Shown: piece by piece, positions 1-9,657 of the stretch
How the letters are laid out: every line of letters starts with the position of its first letter
Position numbering within the stretch: the first letter of the stretch is position 1
NCBI RefSeq assembly: GCF_000304475.1
Contig: NC_018940.1
Coordinates: 806,001-870,000, forward strand
Origin: Kazachstania africana CBS 2517
Lineage: Eukaryota; Ascomycota; Saccharomycetes; Saccharomycetales; Saccharomycetaceae
Reading direction: 5' to 3'
DNA: 64,000 bases
The notes under the pieces: generated by a model
What the model was told of the DNA's origin: nothing
The model's input: the letters and a program-made list of their open reading frames with translations, nothing else
The model's database searches: none
Made by a program: the position numbers and the translations under genes

Positions 1-1616
1 GGGGAGATTTCTTTAAAGAGGGTCTGCAACAAAGGATGGGATTGAATCTTCATTTCATCCATGAGACCTAGTTTTGAAATGTCCACAAATGAATAAATTT
101 CCTTTAATATAGACAGTGAATTAAATTCAAAGAATTCAGTAGACCCAGCAAAATTAAATTCGGTACCTGCAAAGGATATTAAATATATATTCCTCAAGGG
201 TATCCAATCGTACTTAAACTTAATTTGTTGTAAAATTTGACAAAGGCTTAGAAGGCAGGCCGTACCAAAATTTGATAACCTTGAAGCTGCTACTATAATT
301 CCCTTTTCTGATTGTTCTCTTCCTTCTATTTTACCGATCACATTGTAGGAAGCTTGCCTCTCCTTCACGATAGAACTAACATTTAAATTAACTGTAACGT
401 CATAAGAAACACCACTAGTCCTACCATTATCGAATAAAACCCCTCCTTCAGAAAGCTCTGATAAAATCAATAGTCCTTGCTTGTGAGATAAAGGTAAAAC
501 AGGTATCTGAGCTATAGCTGTAGATTCATTTAACGATATTTTCTTTAAATTTGAACTTGACCAATTGGGACTCAACACATCTCCTGAATGAAATTGAGAT
601 ATTCCTGCTGGCTTACCATCAATCGCATCATTATCTTCAGAGGCATCAGAAATGAAAAGGACACCTTTGGCTCCAAAATTTTGAGCCAAGAGAATTTGCT
701 CACTAACGACAATATCATAATCAAGGAGTAAGACAAAATCATCATCCAACAGCCCTTTAGCTTCCATTTCCTTCAACTGATTGAATGTGCCCTTATTTCC
801 GTATAATAAATTAGCATTTTCAACATATCCATTCATTGTAAGCGGACTAAAATTGGAGTCATTTAAATCAATCTGTAAGATTTCATCATTTTCTCTGGAA
901 AAACTTAATGACGAGTTTGTACTATCGGGATAATTTGCGTACGCTTGTATTTTGAATTCTTCAACAGAACCTAATTGGTTTTTCTTGAAGGAGTGTGTGA
1001 GGTAATCTTTGATTAATAAATCACCTTTCGTACCAGAACGGTGTGGGATTCGGAAAAGATATTCCAGGTCAGTTTCAAATTTGGCCAAATCGATAGTTTG
1101 ATGTGTATAATTCAGATACGAGTGATGTTCTGAAAATGTATAATGTGTGATATACTGACGTGAACCATTCATTGAGTTATTTAGGTTCGAATCTCTTGAA
1201 ATGAAGAATGTAATTATGCACATCAAACATATGTAGAATAATCTTTGCAAAGGCAAGGGCCTATACACATAATCCAAACCGTAGTCGATACGACTATATA
1301 ATGTAGAATTAAAATGCATTGTTGGATAGATAACTTTATCTCGTAGTGGAATTACTACGTTCTCAATAAAGACGTCCCTAACTTTCTTTATCTTTGTATT
1401 AATACCAGGCCCATCGGGATAAGATTCTTCAAAGTGCATTGAATTTGCTAGAGGATCCTCTAGATCTATATCAAGCTCTAGTTCGGTATTTGCAAAGTCA
1501 GGATGCACACCAACATTTCCTTCATCTAGATCCAATGATAGATCGATAGAATCTACATCTTCAGGGATAGTACGGTCATGCGCTGAACAAAGTCTGTGGA
1601 AGCCTCCTGAAGACAT
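1..1616 (-). CDS. TRE2: Transferrin-receptor-like membrane protein Tre2 (C-terminus cut by window edge)
   Basis: The reading frame opens at an ATG at 1616 and stays open through 538 codons to the left edge, so the C-terminus is missing. An acidic cytosolic N-terminus (about residues 1-120) is followed by one hydrophobic segment (about 125-141), then a luminal part with a protease-associated-like region and the start of an M28-type fold. In S. cerevisiae Tre1 and Tre2 are vacuolar/endosomal adaptors that, with Bsd2, direct the Rsp5 ubiquitin ligase to metal transporters such as Smf1; the peptidase fold is thought to be inactive. The position beside CDC31 matches YOR256C (TRE2) rather than TRE1. 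The family call is firm; the choice between the two duplicates rests on synteny. Confidence 0.83.
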   Translation of the reverse strand, partial: MSSGGFHRLCSAHDRTIPEDVDSIDLSLDLDEGNVGVHPDFANTELELDIDLEDPLANSMHFEESYPDGPGINTKIKKVRDVFIENVVIPLRDKVIYPTMHFNSTLYSRIDYGLDYVYRPLPLQRLFYICLMCIITFFISRDSNLNNSMNGSRQYITHYTFSEHHSYLNYTHQTIDLAKFETDLEYLFRIPHRSGTKGDLLIKDYLTHSFKKNQLGSVEEFKIQAYANYPDSTNSSLSFSRENDEILQIDLNDSNFSPLTMNGYVENANLLYGNKGTFNQLKEMEAKGLLDDDFVLLLDYDIVVSEQILLAQNFGAKGVLFISDASEDNDAIDGKPAGISQFHSGDVLSPNWSSSNLKKISLNESTAIAQIPVLPLSHKQGLLILSELSEGGVLFDNGRTSGVSYDVTVNLNVSSIVKERQASYNVIGKIEGREQSEKGIIVAASRLSNFGTACLLSLCQILQQIKFKYDWIPLRNIYLISFAGTEFNFAGSTEFFEFNSLSILKEIYSFVDISKLGLMDEMKIQSHPLLQTLFKEIS

Positions 1617-1928
1617 GGTTGGATGGTTATGCAACTGTGACCCTATTTTCGCAATATTCAGAGCAGAATTTCAATATTTAGCAATAAATGTTGCACTGAA
1701 GAACGTTCGGAAAACTATCCTGATGCTTCTACTAAAAAATTACCACTAAAATAACAGCCTAGTTGCACTTTCTTAGAGCTTTAAACCGTGTAATCTCAAG
1801 ATCTTCTCTATTAAAATGGATCTACTTTTTTTTCAACTTGAGATATTCAATATAAAATATTTTAGTATAAAAAAAAAAACAACAGTAAGCTAGGAACGGC
1901 AGTTAGTAAACACACAAACCATTCGAGC
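1617..1928. other. Divergent promoter interval TRE2 / CDC31
   Basis: 312 bases separate the two start codons. The interval is AT-rich with a poly(A) run near 1870-1879, typical of a nucleosome-poor yeast promoter. I saw no RNA gene or well-known factor site. Confidence 0.5.
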
Positions 1929-2474
1929 ATGAATAGACAAACAAACGCGGGACTAGGTGGGTTATCAGCCTCGAGTCCATCTCCTAAGAATAAACTGAAT
2001 CCCACGGTGAATACTCCTTTAAATAATGAGCTGCTGGATGAACAGAAGCAAGAAATTTACGAAGCATTTTCACTCTTCGATATGAATAATGATGGATATC
2101 TAGATTACCATGAATTTAAAGTAGCAACTAGAGCGTTGGGATTTAACTTAGATAAGCAGAGATTACTGGAGATCATGAATGAATACGACAGGAATGGCGA
2201 TGGACGCCATCTTATTTACTATGATGATTTCTATGTCGTCATGGGACAACTAATAATAGACAGAGATCCACTGGATGAAATTAAGAGAGCATTCCAATTA
2301 TTTGATGATGACAATACTGGGAAGATCTCTTTCAAGAATTTGAGGAGAGTGGCCAAGGAATTAGGTGAAAATTTAACTGAACAAGAATTGAGGGCTATGA
2401 TTGACGAATTCGATCTTGATGGTGATGGGGAAATCAACGAAGAAGAATTCATTGCAATTTGCACTGATAGTTGA
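1929..2474 (+). CDS. CDC31: Centrin Cdc31
   Basis: 181-residue calmodulin-superfamily protein with four EF-hand units. Loop 1 is at residues 51-62 (starts DMNNDG), loop 2 at about 87-100 (DRNGDG, with extra residues and probably degenerate), loop 3 at 126-137 and loop 4 at 162-173 ([12 protein letters not shown]). The first 30 or so residues are a variable Ser/Pro/Asn-rich tail, slightly longer than in S. cerevisiae (161 residues overall). Centrin sits in the half-bridge of the spindle pole body and is needed for its duplication; it also binds Sac3 in the TREX-2 mRNA-export complex. The start is the first ATG of the frame, 312 bases from the divergent TRE2 start. Confidence 0.95.
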   Translation: MNRQTNAGLGGLSASSPSPKNKLNPTVNTPLNNELLDEQKQEIYEAFSLFDMNNDGYLDYHEFKVATRALGFNLDKQRLLEIMNEYDRNGDGRHLIYYDDFYVVMGQLIIDRDPLDEIKRAFQLFDDDNTGKISFKNLRRVAKELGENLTEQELRAMIDEFDLDGDGEINEEEFIAICTDS

Positions 2475-2727
2475 ATTGCAAATTCAGAATTTAATTTGAC
2501 TTTTTGTATAAAAAGTAGTGGTAATGAATGAGAAACAATTTTCGGTTATATATAAAAGTCAGTTAAACCTCTAAGGGTGCTTCCAGAAGTTTACCAGTGT
2601 GTTTTTGTTTGTAATGTATAAATTCTATGTAAAATTTTTCAAAAAAGGTTTGGCTTCATAAGAGCTGTAGATGGTTAAGTGAAAAAACACAATATAAGTA
2701 GCACAATTGAACAAAAAGTACAGTAAA

Positions 2728-3342
2728 ATGTCGTGGAAAGCTGCATTGACTCCCTATTTAAACCATCCGGAAGCGTATTCGAAAGAAACAATATTATTCT
2801 ACGACACAAACGTGGTAATAATCAATGATGCCTTCCCCAAGTCCACTTTTCATCTTTTGGTTATACCACGAAATAAAGTATTGACCAAGAAACATCCAGC
2901 GGTTGCATTGACTGAATCTGAAAAAAATAGACTGGAGCCATACATAGACATTGCAACAAAGTACGTATACGATAAGTTCATGAAGAAATACAAGGTTAAA
3001 GGGAAGCAATTAAATAAAGAATCATTTATCGAACAATTCATAAAGGTTGGCGTCCATAGTATACCTTCCATGAATAATCTACATATTCACGTAATTACGA
3101 ACGATTTTTACTCTGATAGGTTGAAAAATAAGAAGCATTATAATTCATTCAACAGCAATTTTTTTATCAATTGGGAGGAATTACCATTTTCTGAAATACC
3201 TGACCCCAAAGTTGTTGAAAAGGAATACATCAAGAATAAAGATTTGGTATGTTGTTATTGTGAGAATAATTTTGGGAATAAATTTGCACAATTGAAGTCG
3301 CATCTTAAAGAAGAATTTAATGATTGTTTCATTAAAAAGTAA
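2728..3342 (+). CDS. HNT3: Aprataxin-like DNA 5'-adenylate hydrolase Hnt3
   Basis: 204-residue HIT-superfamily protein. The histidine triad His-Ile-His is at residues 119-121 after the SIPSMNNL motif, and a C-terminal C2HE-type zinc finger uses Cys175/176, Cys178, His192 and a Glu near 196. Aprataxin homologues remove AMP from 5' ends left by abortive DNA ligation. I start at the ATG at 2728 (MSWKAAL, as in the S. cerevisiae protein); the frame extends upstream only to a TTG at 2707. It lies between CDC31 and RPT4 as in YOR258W and converges with RPT4, about 80 bases separating the stops. Confidence 0.93.
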   Translation: MSWKAALTPYLNHPEAYSKETILFYDTNVVIINDAFPKSTFHLLVIPRNKVLTKKHPAVALTESEKNRLEPYIDIATKYVYDKFMKKYKVKGKQLNKESFIEQFIKVGVHSIPSMNNLHIHVITNDFYSDRLKNKKHYNSFNSNFFINWEELPFSEIPDPKVVEKEYIKNKDLVCCYCENNFGNKFAQLKSHLKEEFNDCFIKK

Positions 3343-3422
3343 TATATGTAGATGTATGTATATAAATAAGAGAAGATTTTATGAAGACAGAAAGAGAAAA
3401 CAATAGGAAAAAAATAGATAGC

Positions 3423-4697
3423 CTATAATTTTTGATATTCTAATGTACCTTCCAATTTCTTAACTTCTGAGACCTTTCTTACAGCTTTCATTAGATCTTC
3501 AGGGATGATATGATCACGATCGTCTCTAATGGCGAAAAACCCAGCTTCCGTGACACAGTTACGAATATCTGCACCATTGAATCCATCACTCATTTTGACA
3601 GCAGCTTCAAAATCGAATTCGCCTACCTTTTTAACATTTGCAGTATGAATCTTGAAAATTTCCAGCCTGCCAGCCTCATTTGGTAATGGGATTTCAATTT
3701 TTCTATCCAGTCTACCAGGTCTCAATAAAGCAGGATCTAGTGTATCCGGTCTATTTGTTGCCATAATAATTTTAGTTTGTCCTAAATTATCGAAACCATC
3801 CATTTGAGTCAATAATTCCATTAGAGTACGCTGAATTTCACGATCTGCTGATGTACCTTCACTAAATCTTCTACCACCAATAGCATCAATTTCATCCATA
3901 AAAATAATACAAGGTTCATGTTCCTTTGCGTAGGCAAACATTTCTCTAATGATTCTTGCAGATTCACCAATATATTTGTCGACAATACCAGATGCTGGGG
4001 AGAAGATGAAATTGGCACCAATTGTGGCTGATACCGCTTTAGCTAATAAAGTCTTACCAGTACCTGGTGGGCCATATAATAGAACACCTTTAGGAGGTTT
4101 GATACCGACTCTTTGGAAAATTTCAGGGTTCTTTAGAGGTAACTCAATAACTTCTCTTAATTCCCTAATTTGCTCTGTAAGACCACCGATACCATTAAAT
4201 GAAATTTCACCTTGTTCAAAACTGGTCATATTATAAACCAAGGGATCCGTTTCACGTGGCAATATTCTCATGATGGTTAATGTAGTAATATCAAGTGTGA
4301 CTCTGACACCTTTTTTCAATCTAGAGCGATCAACTGAATTTCTAACACCAACAATATATCTTGGGCCCGATGATGCTTTGACAATATACTTCTCTTCATT
4401 TAATTCCTTCATGACTTCCCCAATCAATTGGCCAATTGATTGCAATGCTTTAATATCATTTTCTGTCTTATCATACAATTTTTCTAAATCTCGTATATTT
4501 TGGCGGCGATTTTTTAATTGTTCATCATAACGTCTATGCTCTAGTAATTTCTTCTTGAATTGGTTCAATGCCTTGTTACGTGCCTCAACCACTGGATCGA
4601 TCACCGGTTCTGGTACAGTTTGTTCATTAGTTGCGTCATTATTGTTGCCTTCTTCAGTATTTAAGGCGGCTAATAATGGATCTTGTTCCTCACTCAT
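3423..4697 (-). CDS. RPT4: 26S proteasome regulatory AAA-ATPase subunit Rpt4
   Basis: 424-residue AAA ATPase of the proteasome base ring. An N-terminal coiled coil covers about residues 40-100, then an OB domain and the ATPase module with Walker A GPPGTGKT (209-216), Walker B MDEID (267-271) and the [19 protein letters not shown] second region of homology. Rpt4 forms a hexamer with Rpt1-3, 5 and 6 that unfolds ubiquitinated substrates and feeds them into the 20S core. Length is close to S. cerevisiae (437). A PACE box at 4870-4878 upstream of this start indicates Rpn4 control. Conservation and synteny (YOR259C) make this secure. Confidence 0.97.
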   Translation of the reverse strand: MSEEQDPLLAALNTEEGNNNDATNEQTVPEPVIDPVVEARNKALNQFKKKLLEHRRYDEQLKNRRQNIRDLEKLYDKTENDIKALQSIGQLIGEVMKELNEEKYIVKASSGPRYIVGVRNSVDRSRLKKGVRVTLDITTLTIMRILPRETDPLVYNMTSFEQGEISFNGIGGLTEQIRELREVIELPLKNPEIFQRVGIKPPKGVLLYGPPGTGKTLLAKAVSATIGANFIFSPASGIVDKYIGESARIIREMFAYAKEHEPCIIFMDEIDAIGGRRFSEGTSADREIQRTLMELLTQMDGFDNLGQTKIIMATNRPDTLDPALLRPGRLDRKIEIPLPNEAGRLEIFKIHTANVKKVGEFDFEAAVKMSDGFNGADIRNCVTEAGFFAIRDDRDHIIPEDLMKAVRKVSEVKKLEGTLEYQKL

Positions 4698-4869
4698 GCT
4701 ACCACTTGTCCTTGATTGGTTATAAATCAGCCAAATTCCCGGTTAATATTGGTAGTGTTCCTACAGATTTGGATCCACTATTCAATTCCTGAAAATATTC
4801 GTCTATTTATATGTAAGGTGTATCTATTATCCGTATACATATCTCTCCATTATAAAACTTGTCTTTCTC

Positions 4870-4878
4870 GGTGGCAAA
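4870..4878 (+). promoter_or_regulatory. Rpn4 site (PACE box) for RPT4
   Basis: The nonamer GGTGGCAAA exactly matches the proteasome-associated control element bound by Rpn4. It lies 173 bases upstream of the RPT4 ATG and is followed directly by an A-tract. The match and position are seen; binding is inferred from S. cerevisiae. Confidence 0.85.
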
Positions 4879-4899
4879 AAAAAAAAATGAAAATAATTC

Positions 4900-5016
4900 T
4901 AACCCGGACGTTAGGGTTAGAAACAAAATGAATAGGGTACGTAGCAGATGATGTTAATAGGGTTTGGAAACGCTGTTAGGGCTCCGAAATTTTTATAGGG
5001 TTAAATTAGCCCTATT
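4900..5016. promoter_or_regulatory. Cluster of seven Tbf1-like TTAGGG motifs
   Basis: Within about 115 bases: TAACCC near 4900, TTAGGGTTAG (4911-4920), ATAGGGTA (4932), ATAGGGTTT (4957), TTAGGGCT (4976), ATAGGGTTAA (4995) and AGCCCTA (5008, opposite strand). TTAGGGTT / AACCCTAA is the core recognised by Tbf1. Copies lie on both strands with irregular spacing, so this is not an interstitial telomere tract. It probably regulates GCD1, RPT4 or both. Confidence 0.65.
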
Positions 5017-5019
5017 ATG

Positions 5020-5029
5020 ATCACGTGAC
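5020..5029. promoter_or_regulatory. Cbf1-type E-box (ATCACGTGAC)
   Basis: A palindromic TCACGTGA core, the high-affinity Cbf1 site, directly beside the TTAGGG cluster and 173 bases before the GCD1 ATG. It is followed by a T-tract. Function is inferred from motif and position. Confidence 0.65.
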
Positions 5030-5201
5030 CTCTTTTTTTCTTGACAGAAAATTTTTTAGTTTCGCAATGAGTAAGAGACGGTTCCTGAGCTAGAAGTATC
5101 GATGGATTATGAAAAAAAATTGGTAATGAGGGTATAGTTTCTTAGACAAGCATATCTCATATCTCTGCCAACTGTAATCTTTACCTAGTTACATAGTCGA
5201 T

Positions 5202-6848
5202 ATGAAGTTACAAGCATTCATTTTTTGTGGCAAAGGGAATGAATTAGTGCCTTTTTCTAATCCCGCAAGCATTTTAAATCCAACTGATATTGAAAATCTG
5301 AATACAGCTAATCCTAGCACTGCATCGAAGAAGTCAGATGGCTCTGCTTTCATAAGTGGCGATAATCCTCGTTTACCAAAGGCATTACTACCTGTTGCAA
5401 ACAGACCAATGATCGAATACGTCATTGATTGGTGTGATCAAGCTAATTTCTATGAAATTAATATTGTTGCTCATATTAACGAAATTAATTTGATTAAAAA
5501 TGGTCTTTCACAATTTCTATCCTTAAGAAATGAACAATTTAATTTAATTTCAAAATCTGTTTCTACAGGCAATAATAGTAATGAGTTAAATCTTTTACCA
5601 AAACAAATTAATTTCATACCAACTAATTTTACTTCTACTACTGAAATTGTGGCAATAGATTTATTAGATAAAATTAAGTACGATTTTGTCCTGCTACCTT
5701 CTGATTTCATCACTGATATTCCTCCACAACTCTTTATCAATCAATTTGCAAATAGAGATGATGATAATTTGGCAATGACTGTATATTATAAGCATTCGAT
5801 GGAATTCACAGTAGATAAGAAACAAAATGATAAAAACCAATTCTTTACTGTTTACAGTGATCCGAAGAATGGCTCTAAGAATCCCGTTCTCTTAGATATT
5901 TATTCAAAACAAGATGTTTCAAAAACTAAGTATTTACAAATAAGATCACATCTCTTATGGAAATATCCAAACTCGACTGTCTCAACAAAATTAATTAATT
6001 CCTCGATCTATTTCTGTTCTTTTGAATTAACTCAATTATTGTCAAAGAAAATTGAAGACGAAGAAAATGCAATTGAAGAAGATGATGATAACGATGCTGA
6101 AGAGGGCATAGTCGACAATAAAGAAGAACAAGCAAAGATCCATCCTTCTTATTTCAGTAAACAATTGAACAGGAAATTAATTAAAGATCATATTAACACA
6201 AAAAATTCTACATTATCAAAATTATTTAGGGATTTAAGTAGAAGGTCGTGGCAACATTGTAAATTACCAAGAGAAACTATTAGCATCTTTATCATTCCTC
6301 AATCAACCTCCTTTATTCGTTGTAATAACTTAAACGCATTAATGGACGCAACTAGATTCATATTAAAAATTAAATCAAATTTAATCTCGGTCAGTAATTC
6401 GTTAATTGGTAATGATTCTATCGTCGATCCATCTTCACAAATTATGGAAAGATCAAGCATCAAATTATCTGCCGTGGGTAATAACTGTAAAATCGGATCT
6501 AAATGTCGTATCAGTGGTTCGATCATTTTAAATGACGCTGAAATCGATGATGAATGTATCCTAGAAAACGTTATTATTGGTCCAAATGCCAAAATCAATA
6601 AGAAATCTAAATTGACAAATTGTTATGTTGAAGGTAACTACGTAGTGGAAGCAAAGAGTATGCTCAAGGGTGAAACTTTGAGTAAGCTTTACCTCAATGA
6701 TGAACTAGAAGATGAACATACCTTGGACGATGTGTCATACGATGATGAAGATGAGGATACTGATGAAGAAAGTGATAGCGAGGATAGTTATGAAGATAAT
6801 TATTTTGACGATAACGAATACGAGGACGACGGTCTATTTGAACGTTGA
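5202..6848 (+). CDS. GCD1: eIF2B gamma subunit Gcd1
   Basis: 548-residue subunit of the eIF2 guanine-nucleotide exchange factor. The N-terminus starts MKLQAFIFCGKG and carries a nucleotidyltransferase-like fold with the LPKALLPVANRPMIEY motif (about residues 61-76). Left-handed beta-helix hexapeptide repeats follow at about 410-500. The C-terminus is an acidic, Asp/Glu/Tyr-rich tail. With Gcd6 it forms the catalytic subcomplex, and loss derepresses GCN4 translation. Length and neighbours match YOR260W. An acidic insert near residues 285-310 is species-variable. Confidence 0.95.
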   Translation: MKLQAFIFCGKGNELVPFSNPASILNPTDIENLNTANPSTASKKSDGSAFISGDNPRLPKALLPVANRPMIEYVIDWCDQANFYEINIVAHINEINLIKNGLSQFLSLRNEQFNLISKSVSTGNNSNELNLLPKQINFIPTNFTSTTEIVAIDLLDKIKYDFVLLPSDFITDIPPQLFINQFANRDDDNLAMTVYYKHSMEFTVDKKQNDKNQFFTVYSDPKNGSKNPVLLDIYSKQDVSKTKYLQIRSHLLWKYPNSTVSTKLINSSIYFCSFELTQLLSKKIEDEENAIEEDDDNDAEEGIVDNKEEQAKIHPSYFSKQLNRKLIKDHINTKNSTLSKLFRDLSRRSWQHCKLPRETISIFIIPQSTSFIRCNNLNALMDATRFILKIKSNLISVSNSLIGNDSIVDPSSQIMERSSIKLSAVGNNCKIGSKCRISGSIILNDAEIDDECILENVIIGPNAKINKKSKLTNCYVEGNYVVEAKSMLKGETLSKLYLNDELEDEHTLDDVSYDDEDEDTDEESDSEDSYEDNYFDDNEYEDDGLFER

Positions 6849-7030
6849 GAGATATAATATTTGACATGTATTTAATAGATTTTCATAATGTACACCATCC
6901 TTTTGTATGTGAAACAAGTTATTTTTTCTTGTCATTTTCGCATAGTTTTTAATTGCTTATGTAAAATGAAAAATTCATTGAATTCGATGAGCTCAAGAAT
7001 TTTGAATTTGTCATTCAAGAAAAGTCAAAG

Positions 7031-8074
7031 ATGTCATTTGCTCAAATTGTTATTGGCCCCCCTGGTTCAGGTAAATCTACGTACTGTGATGGTTGCTCTC
7101 AATTTTATGGCGCCATAGGAAGACACTCTCAAATTATTAATATGGATCCAGCGAACGATGCGTTATCATATCCATGTTCAGTTGATATTAGAGACTTTAT
7201 AACGCTAGAGGAAATCATGAATGAACAACAGCTAGGACCTAATGGTGGTTTGATGTATGCTATGGAATCCTTAGATAAATCTATTGATCTTTTCATTTTA
7301 CAAATCAAATCCTTAGTTCAAGAAGAAAATGCATATTTAGTATTTGATTGTCCAGGACAAGTTGAATTATTTACACACCATTCATCACTTTTCAAGATTT
7401 TTAAAAGGTTAGAGAAAGAATTAAGTATGAGGTTCTGTGTAGTTAATCTTATCGATTCCTATTACATAACATCTCCATCACAATACATCTCAATAGTTTT
7501 ACTGGCATTAAGATCAATGCTAATGATGGATTTACCACAAATTAATGTATTCTCCAAGATTGATATGATTAAATCCTACGGAAAGTTGCCATTTAGGTTA
7601 GATTATTATACAGAAGTTCAAGATTTAGATTACTTATTACCATATATTGAGAAAGAAGGTTCAAGTGTATTGGGGAAAAAATATAGTAAGTTGACGGAGA
7701 CAATAAGTGAATTAGTGACAGACTTCAATTTGGTCTCTTTTGAAGTCTTATCGATCGATGATAAAGAGAGTATGATCAATTTGCAGAGTGTTGTGGATAA
7801 GGCAAACGGTTATATATTTGGCTCATCCGAAGTAGGTGGTGACACAGTCTGGGCGGAAGCAACTAGAGAGGGTGCCATGCTTCAAAACCGTGATATTCAA
7901 GATAGATGGATCGACAATAAGGAAGAATATGATAAACAGGAAGAGCAAATGCGTCAAGAACAATTGAAAGAACAGGAATTACTAGAAAAAGAAGTAAACG
8001 TTGACGAAAATGACGAATGGGAGAATGCTTTGAAGGATTGGGAGGAAAGACAGGGAACAAACTATGTAAGATAA
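7031..8074 (+). CDS. GPN2: GPN-loop GTPase 2
   Basis: 347-residue GTPase with P-loop GPPGSGKS (9-16), the family-defining Gly-Pro-Asn loop (69-71, in QLGPNGGLMYAME) and an FDCPGQVE switch motif. GPN GTPases assist assembly and nuclear import of RNA polymerases II and III. The C-terminal 60 residues are Glu/Gln-rich coiled coil. It follows GCD1 by only about 180 bases; RPN8, which lies between these two genes in S. cerevisiae, is absent. Upstream ATGs in another frame at 6888-7118 overlap the true start and are not coding. Confidence 0.95.
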   Translation: MSFAQIVIGPPGSGKSTYCDGCSQFYGAIGRHSQIINMDPANDALSYPCSVDIRDFITLEEIMNEQQLGPNGGLMYAMESLDKSIDLFILQIKSLVQEENAYLVFDCPGQVELFTHHSSLFKIFKRLEKELSMRFCVVNLIDSYYITSPSQYISIVLLALRSMLMMDLPQINVFSKIDMIKSYGKLPFRLDYYTEVQDLDYLLPYIEKEGSSVLGKKYSKLTETISELVTDFNLVSFEVLSIDDKESMINLQSVVDKANGYIFGSSEVGGDTVWAEATREGAMLQNRDIQDRWIDNKEEYDKQEEQMRQEQLKEQELLEKEVNVDENDEWENALKDWEERQGTNYVR

Positions 8075-8459
8075 ATAATTAAACTCCATTTTAAACCTTA
8101 AACAGCAGTACGGACAATTTTTTGTTTTTATGCTGGTTTACGCTGATTGTTTGAAGTTAATTAAACCTTCGCGTCGGGCTAAGCAAGCGATGCTGGTCAA
8201 AAGTCATTCCGTCAGCGACACACGCCTAACCAGCAAAATTGAAGTGATTTAAACTGAAAAGATCTGAGATATTGTCCCACATTGTTTATTTGTTCACTTA
8301 TACTTGCCCTAAGTTCGCTATGTGTATATATATATATACGTATTCATTACAGTATTTCTACCAATTTCCTTTTTTGTTCTCTGTTTTACTAGAGTAGCTA
8401 ATTCACCCTGTAACGACAGCTTTAAGAAGTATAGTCAATAAAGTCAGCCTATATTAATA
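8075..8459. promoter_or_regulatory. DSE3 promoter region
   Basis: 385 bases holding three Ace2/Swi5-type sites (next entry) and a short TA run at 8324-8338. No RNA gene seen. Confidence 0.6.
8132..8234. promoter_or_regulatory. Three Ace2/Swi5 sites upstream of DSE3
   Basis: Three matches to the RRCCAGCR consensus of Ace2 and Swi5: GCTGGTT at 8132-8138, GCTGGT at 8192-8197 and AACCAGC at 8228-8234. The first two are on the minus strand, the third on the plus strand. They sit about 225-330 bases before the DSE3 ATG. DSE genes are daughter-specific Ace2 targets in S. cerevisiae, so the sites support both gene identity and regulation. Confidence 0.78.
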
Positions 8460-9470
8460 ATGAGAAAATTTTCTGGTCAAAGAATTCAGCGGGATGTTGA
8501 TGTGGTTAGACCACCGTCTTTGGATATTACTGCAGAAGACTTATTACAAATTCCTGACGTCCCAATACTCAGTCCTGATTCTAGAAGAATCTGTAGCGAA
8601 GGTAATAAACTGTCAAGCAAATATGGTGGGACTATACGCCTAAAGAAGAGATTAGACTCGGTACCTGAGTTGTTCCACCATGAATATTTTAGGAAAGTAA
8701 ATGATATGAACAGACCAGACACTTTGAGAGATAAGAGGCAGATGCAAACCAGGAAGAATATCCCTCAATACTATGAGCGTTTACTTCCTCCATCACCTAT
8801 GTTCAAAAGCAATGAACTTAGACCACTCCCAAAGATACCAAAAAGTGAAACGTATACGCAATTATGTAAGCGAAACAATAACCAGAGCGACCTCTTATAC
8901 GAGGAAATCATCGCAGCTTATTTGAGTCCCGATATGGAAACAAGCACTACAAAACAGCAAAACTTAATTGAGTTGAATAAGAGGCTACTGGAGCCAGTTC
9001 CAGAAATAAATACCCCACCAAGATACAAAAGAGCAAGTGTGTATAGTGCCAGTCCTGAGTACATCGGAGGAAACTCCAGTGACGACAATGACCTCTTTTC
9101 AGAATATTACAGTCTCAAATCACCAATTCAGAGGCAGTATACGAGCGATGAAGATACCGACAGTTACCGTACTGCGAGAGACAGTTTTGCATCGTTCAAC
9201 GTCAAAGATCTTGACATTACTTCCAGTCCATCAAGTGACACATATGATATGAAAGAACAAACTAACAATGATAATATTATGAACCAATTGACATTAAACA
9301 AACTAACGCTTACCACAATAACGCCAAAAATATTCAATTACGACTACGAAACAGACGTCGAGGAAGATGATGTTATCAGCCAGTTGAAGAGCAAAATCGA
9401 TCATGTATCTCTGCTGAGTCGTTCCAACACTGTGATTACAGAATCTAGTAGTGTCTACAGTGAAATGTAG
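8460..9470 (+). CDS. DSE3: Daughter-cell-specific protein Dse3
   Basis: 336-residue hydrophilic protein without a recognisable domain, signal peptide or membrane segment, rich in Ser, Asp and Arg, with a Ser/Thr-rich C-terminal half. The slot between GPN2 and RBL2 is that of YOR264W (DSE3, 430 residues in S. cerevisiae), and the three Ace2 sites upstream fit a daughter-specific gene. Dse3 localises to the bud neck in S. cerevisiae; its molecular role is unclear. The shorter length suggests a fast-evolving protein. The call rests mainly on synteny and promoter. Confidence 0.75.
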   Translation: MRKFSGQRIQRDVDVVRPPSLDITAEDLLQIPDVPILSPDSRRICSEGNKLSSKYGGTIRLKKRLDSVPELFHHEYFRKVNDMNRPDTLRDKRQMQTRKNIPQYYERLLPPSPMFKSNELRPLPKIPKSETYTQLCKRNNNQSDLLYEEIIAAYLSPDMETSTTKQQNLIELNKRLLEPVPEINTPPRYKRASVYSASPEYIGGNSSDDNDLFSEYYSLKSPIQRQYTSDEDTDSYRTARDSFASFNVKDLDITSSPSSDTYDMKEQTNNDNIMNQLTLNKLTLTTITPKIFNYDYETDVEEDDVISQLKSKIDHVSLLSRSNTVITESSSVYSEM

Positions 9471-9657
9471 TGCCGAATCATTAATTTGATGATCGATGAT
9501 CTCTGTAGTTTCAAGATTATATGTATTCTTTTTTGTCATGTAACGCGAAATTAAAAATCGAAGTTACAGTATAAAACTAGCTTTTCAAAGTAAACCTCAC
9601 TTAAAACTTGTATCTAGACGCTTATAGCATAATCTTATTCGTGGAGGAACATTACCA

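Larger units (their letters stand above)
4698..5201. promoter_or_regulatory. Divergent RPT4 / GCD1 promoter
   Basis: 504-base intergenic region holding a PACE element, an A-tract, seven TTAGGG-type motifs and a Cbf1-type E-box, listed separately below. RPN8, which could be expected near GCD1, is not here. No tRNA or obvious snoRNA was found. Confidence 0.7.

Noticed and set aside
2707..2727. N-terminal extension of HNT3
   Set aside because: Begins at a TTG. The ATG at 2728 gives the conserved MSW start. The same reasoning removed TTG extensions of PNT1 (10096), FSF1 (20120), RIM20 (28591) and RRP36 (43289).
4900..5016. Interstitial telomere repeat between RPT4 and GCD1
   Set aside because: The TTAGGG-like units are on both strands, irregularly spaced and divergent, and yeast telomeres of this family are not made of TTAGGG. 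Factor sites explain them better.
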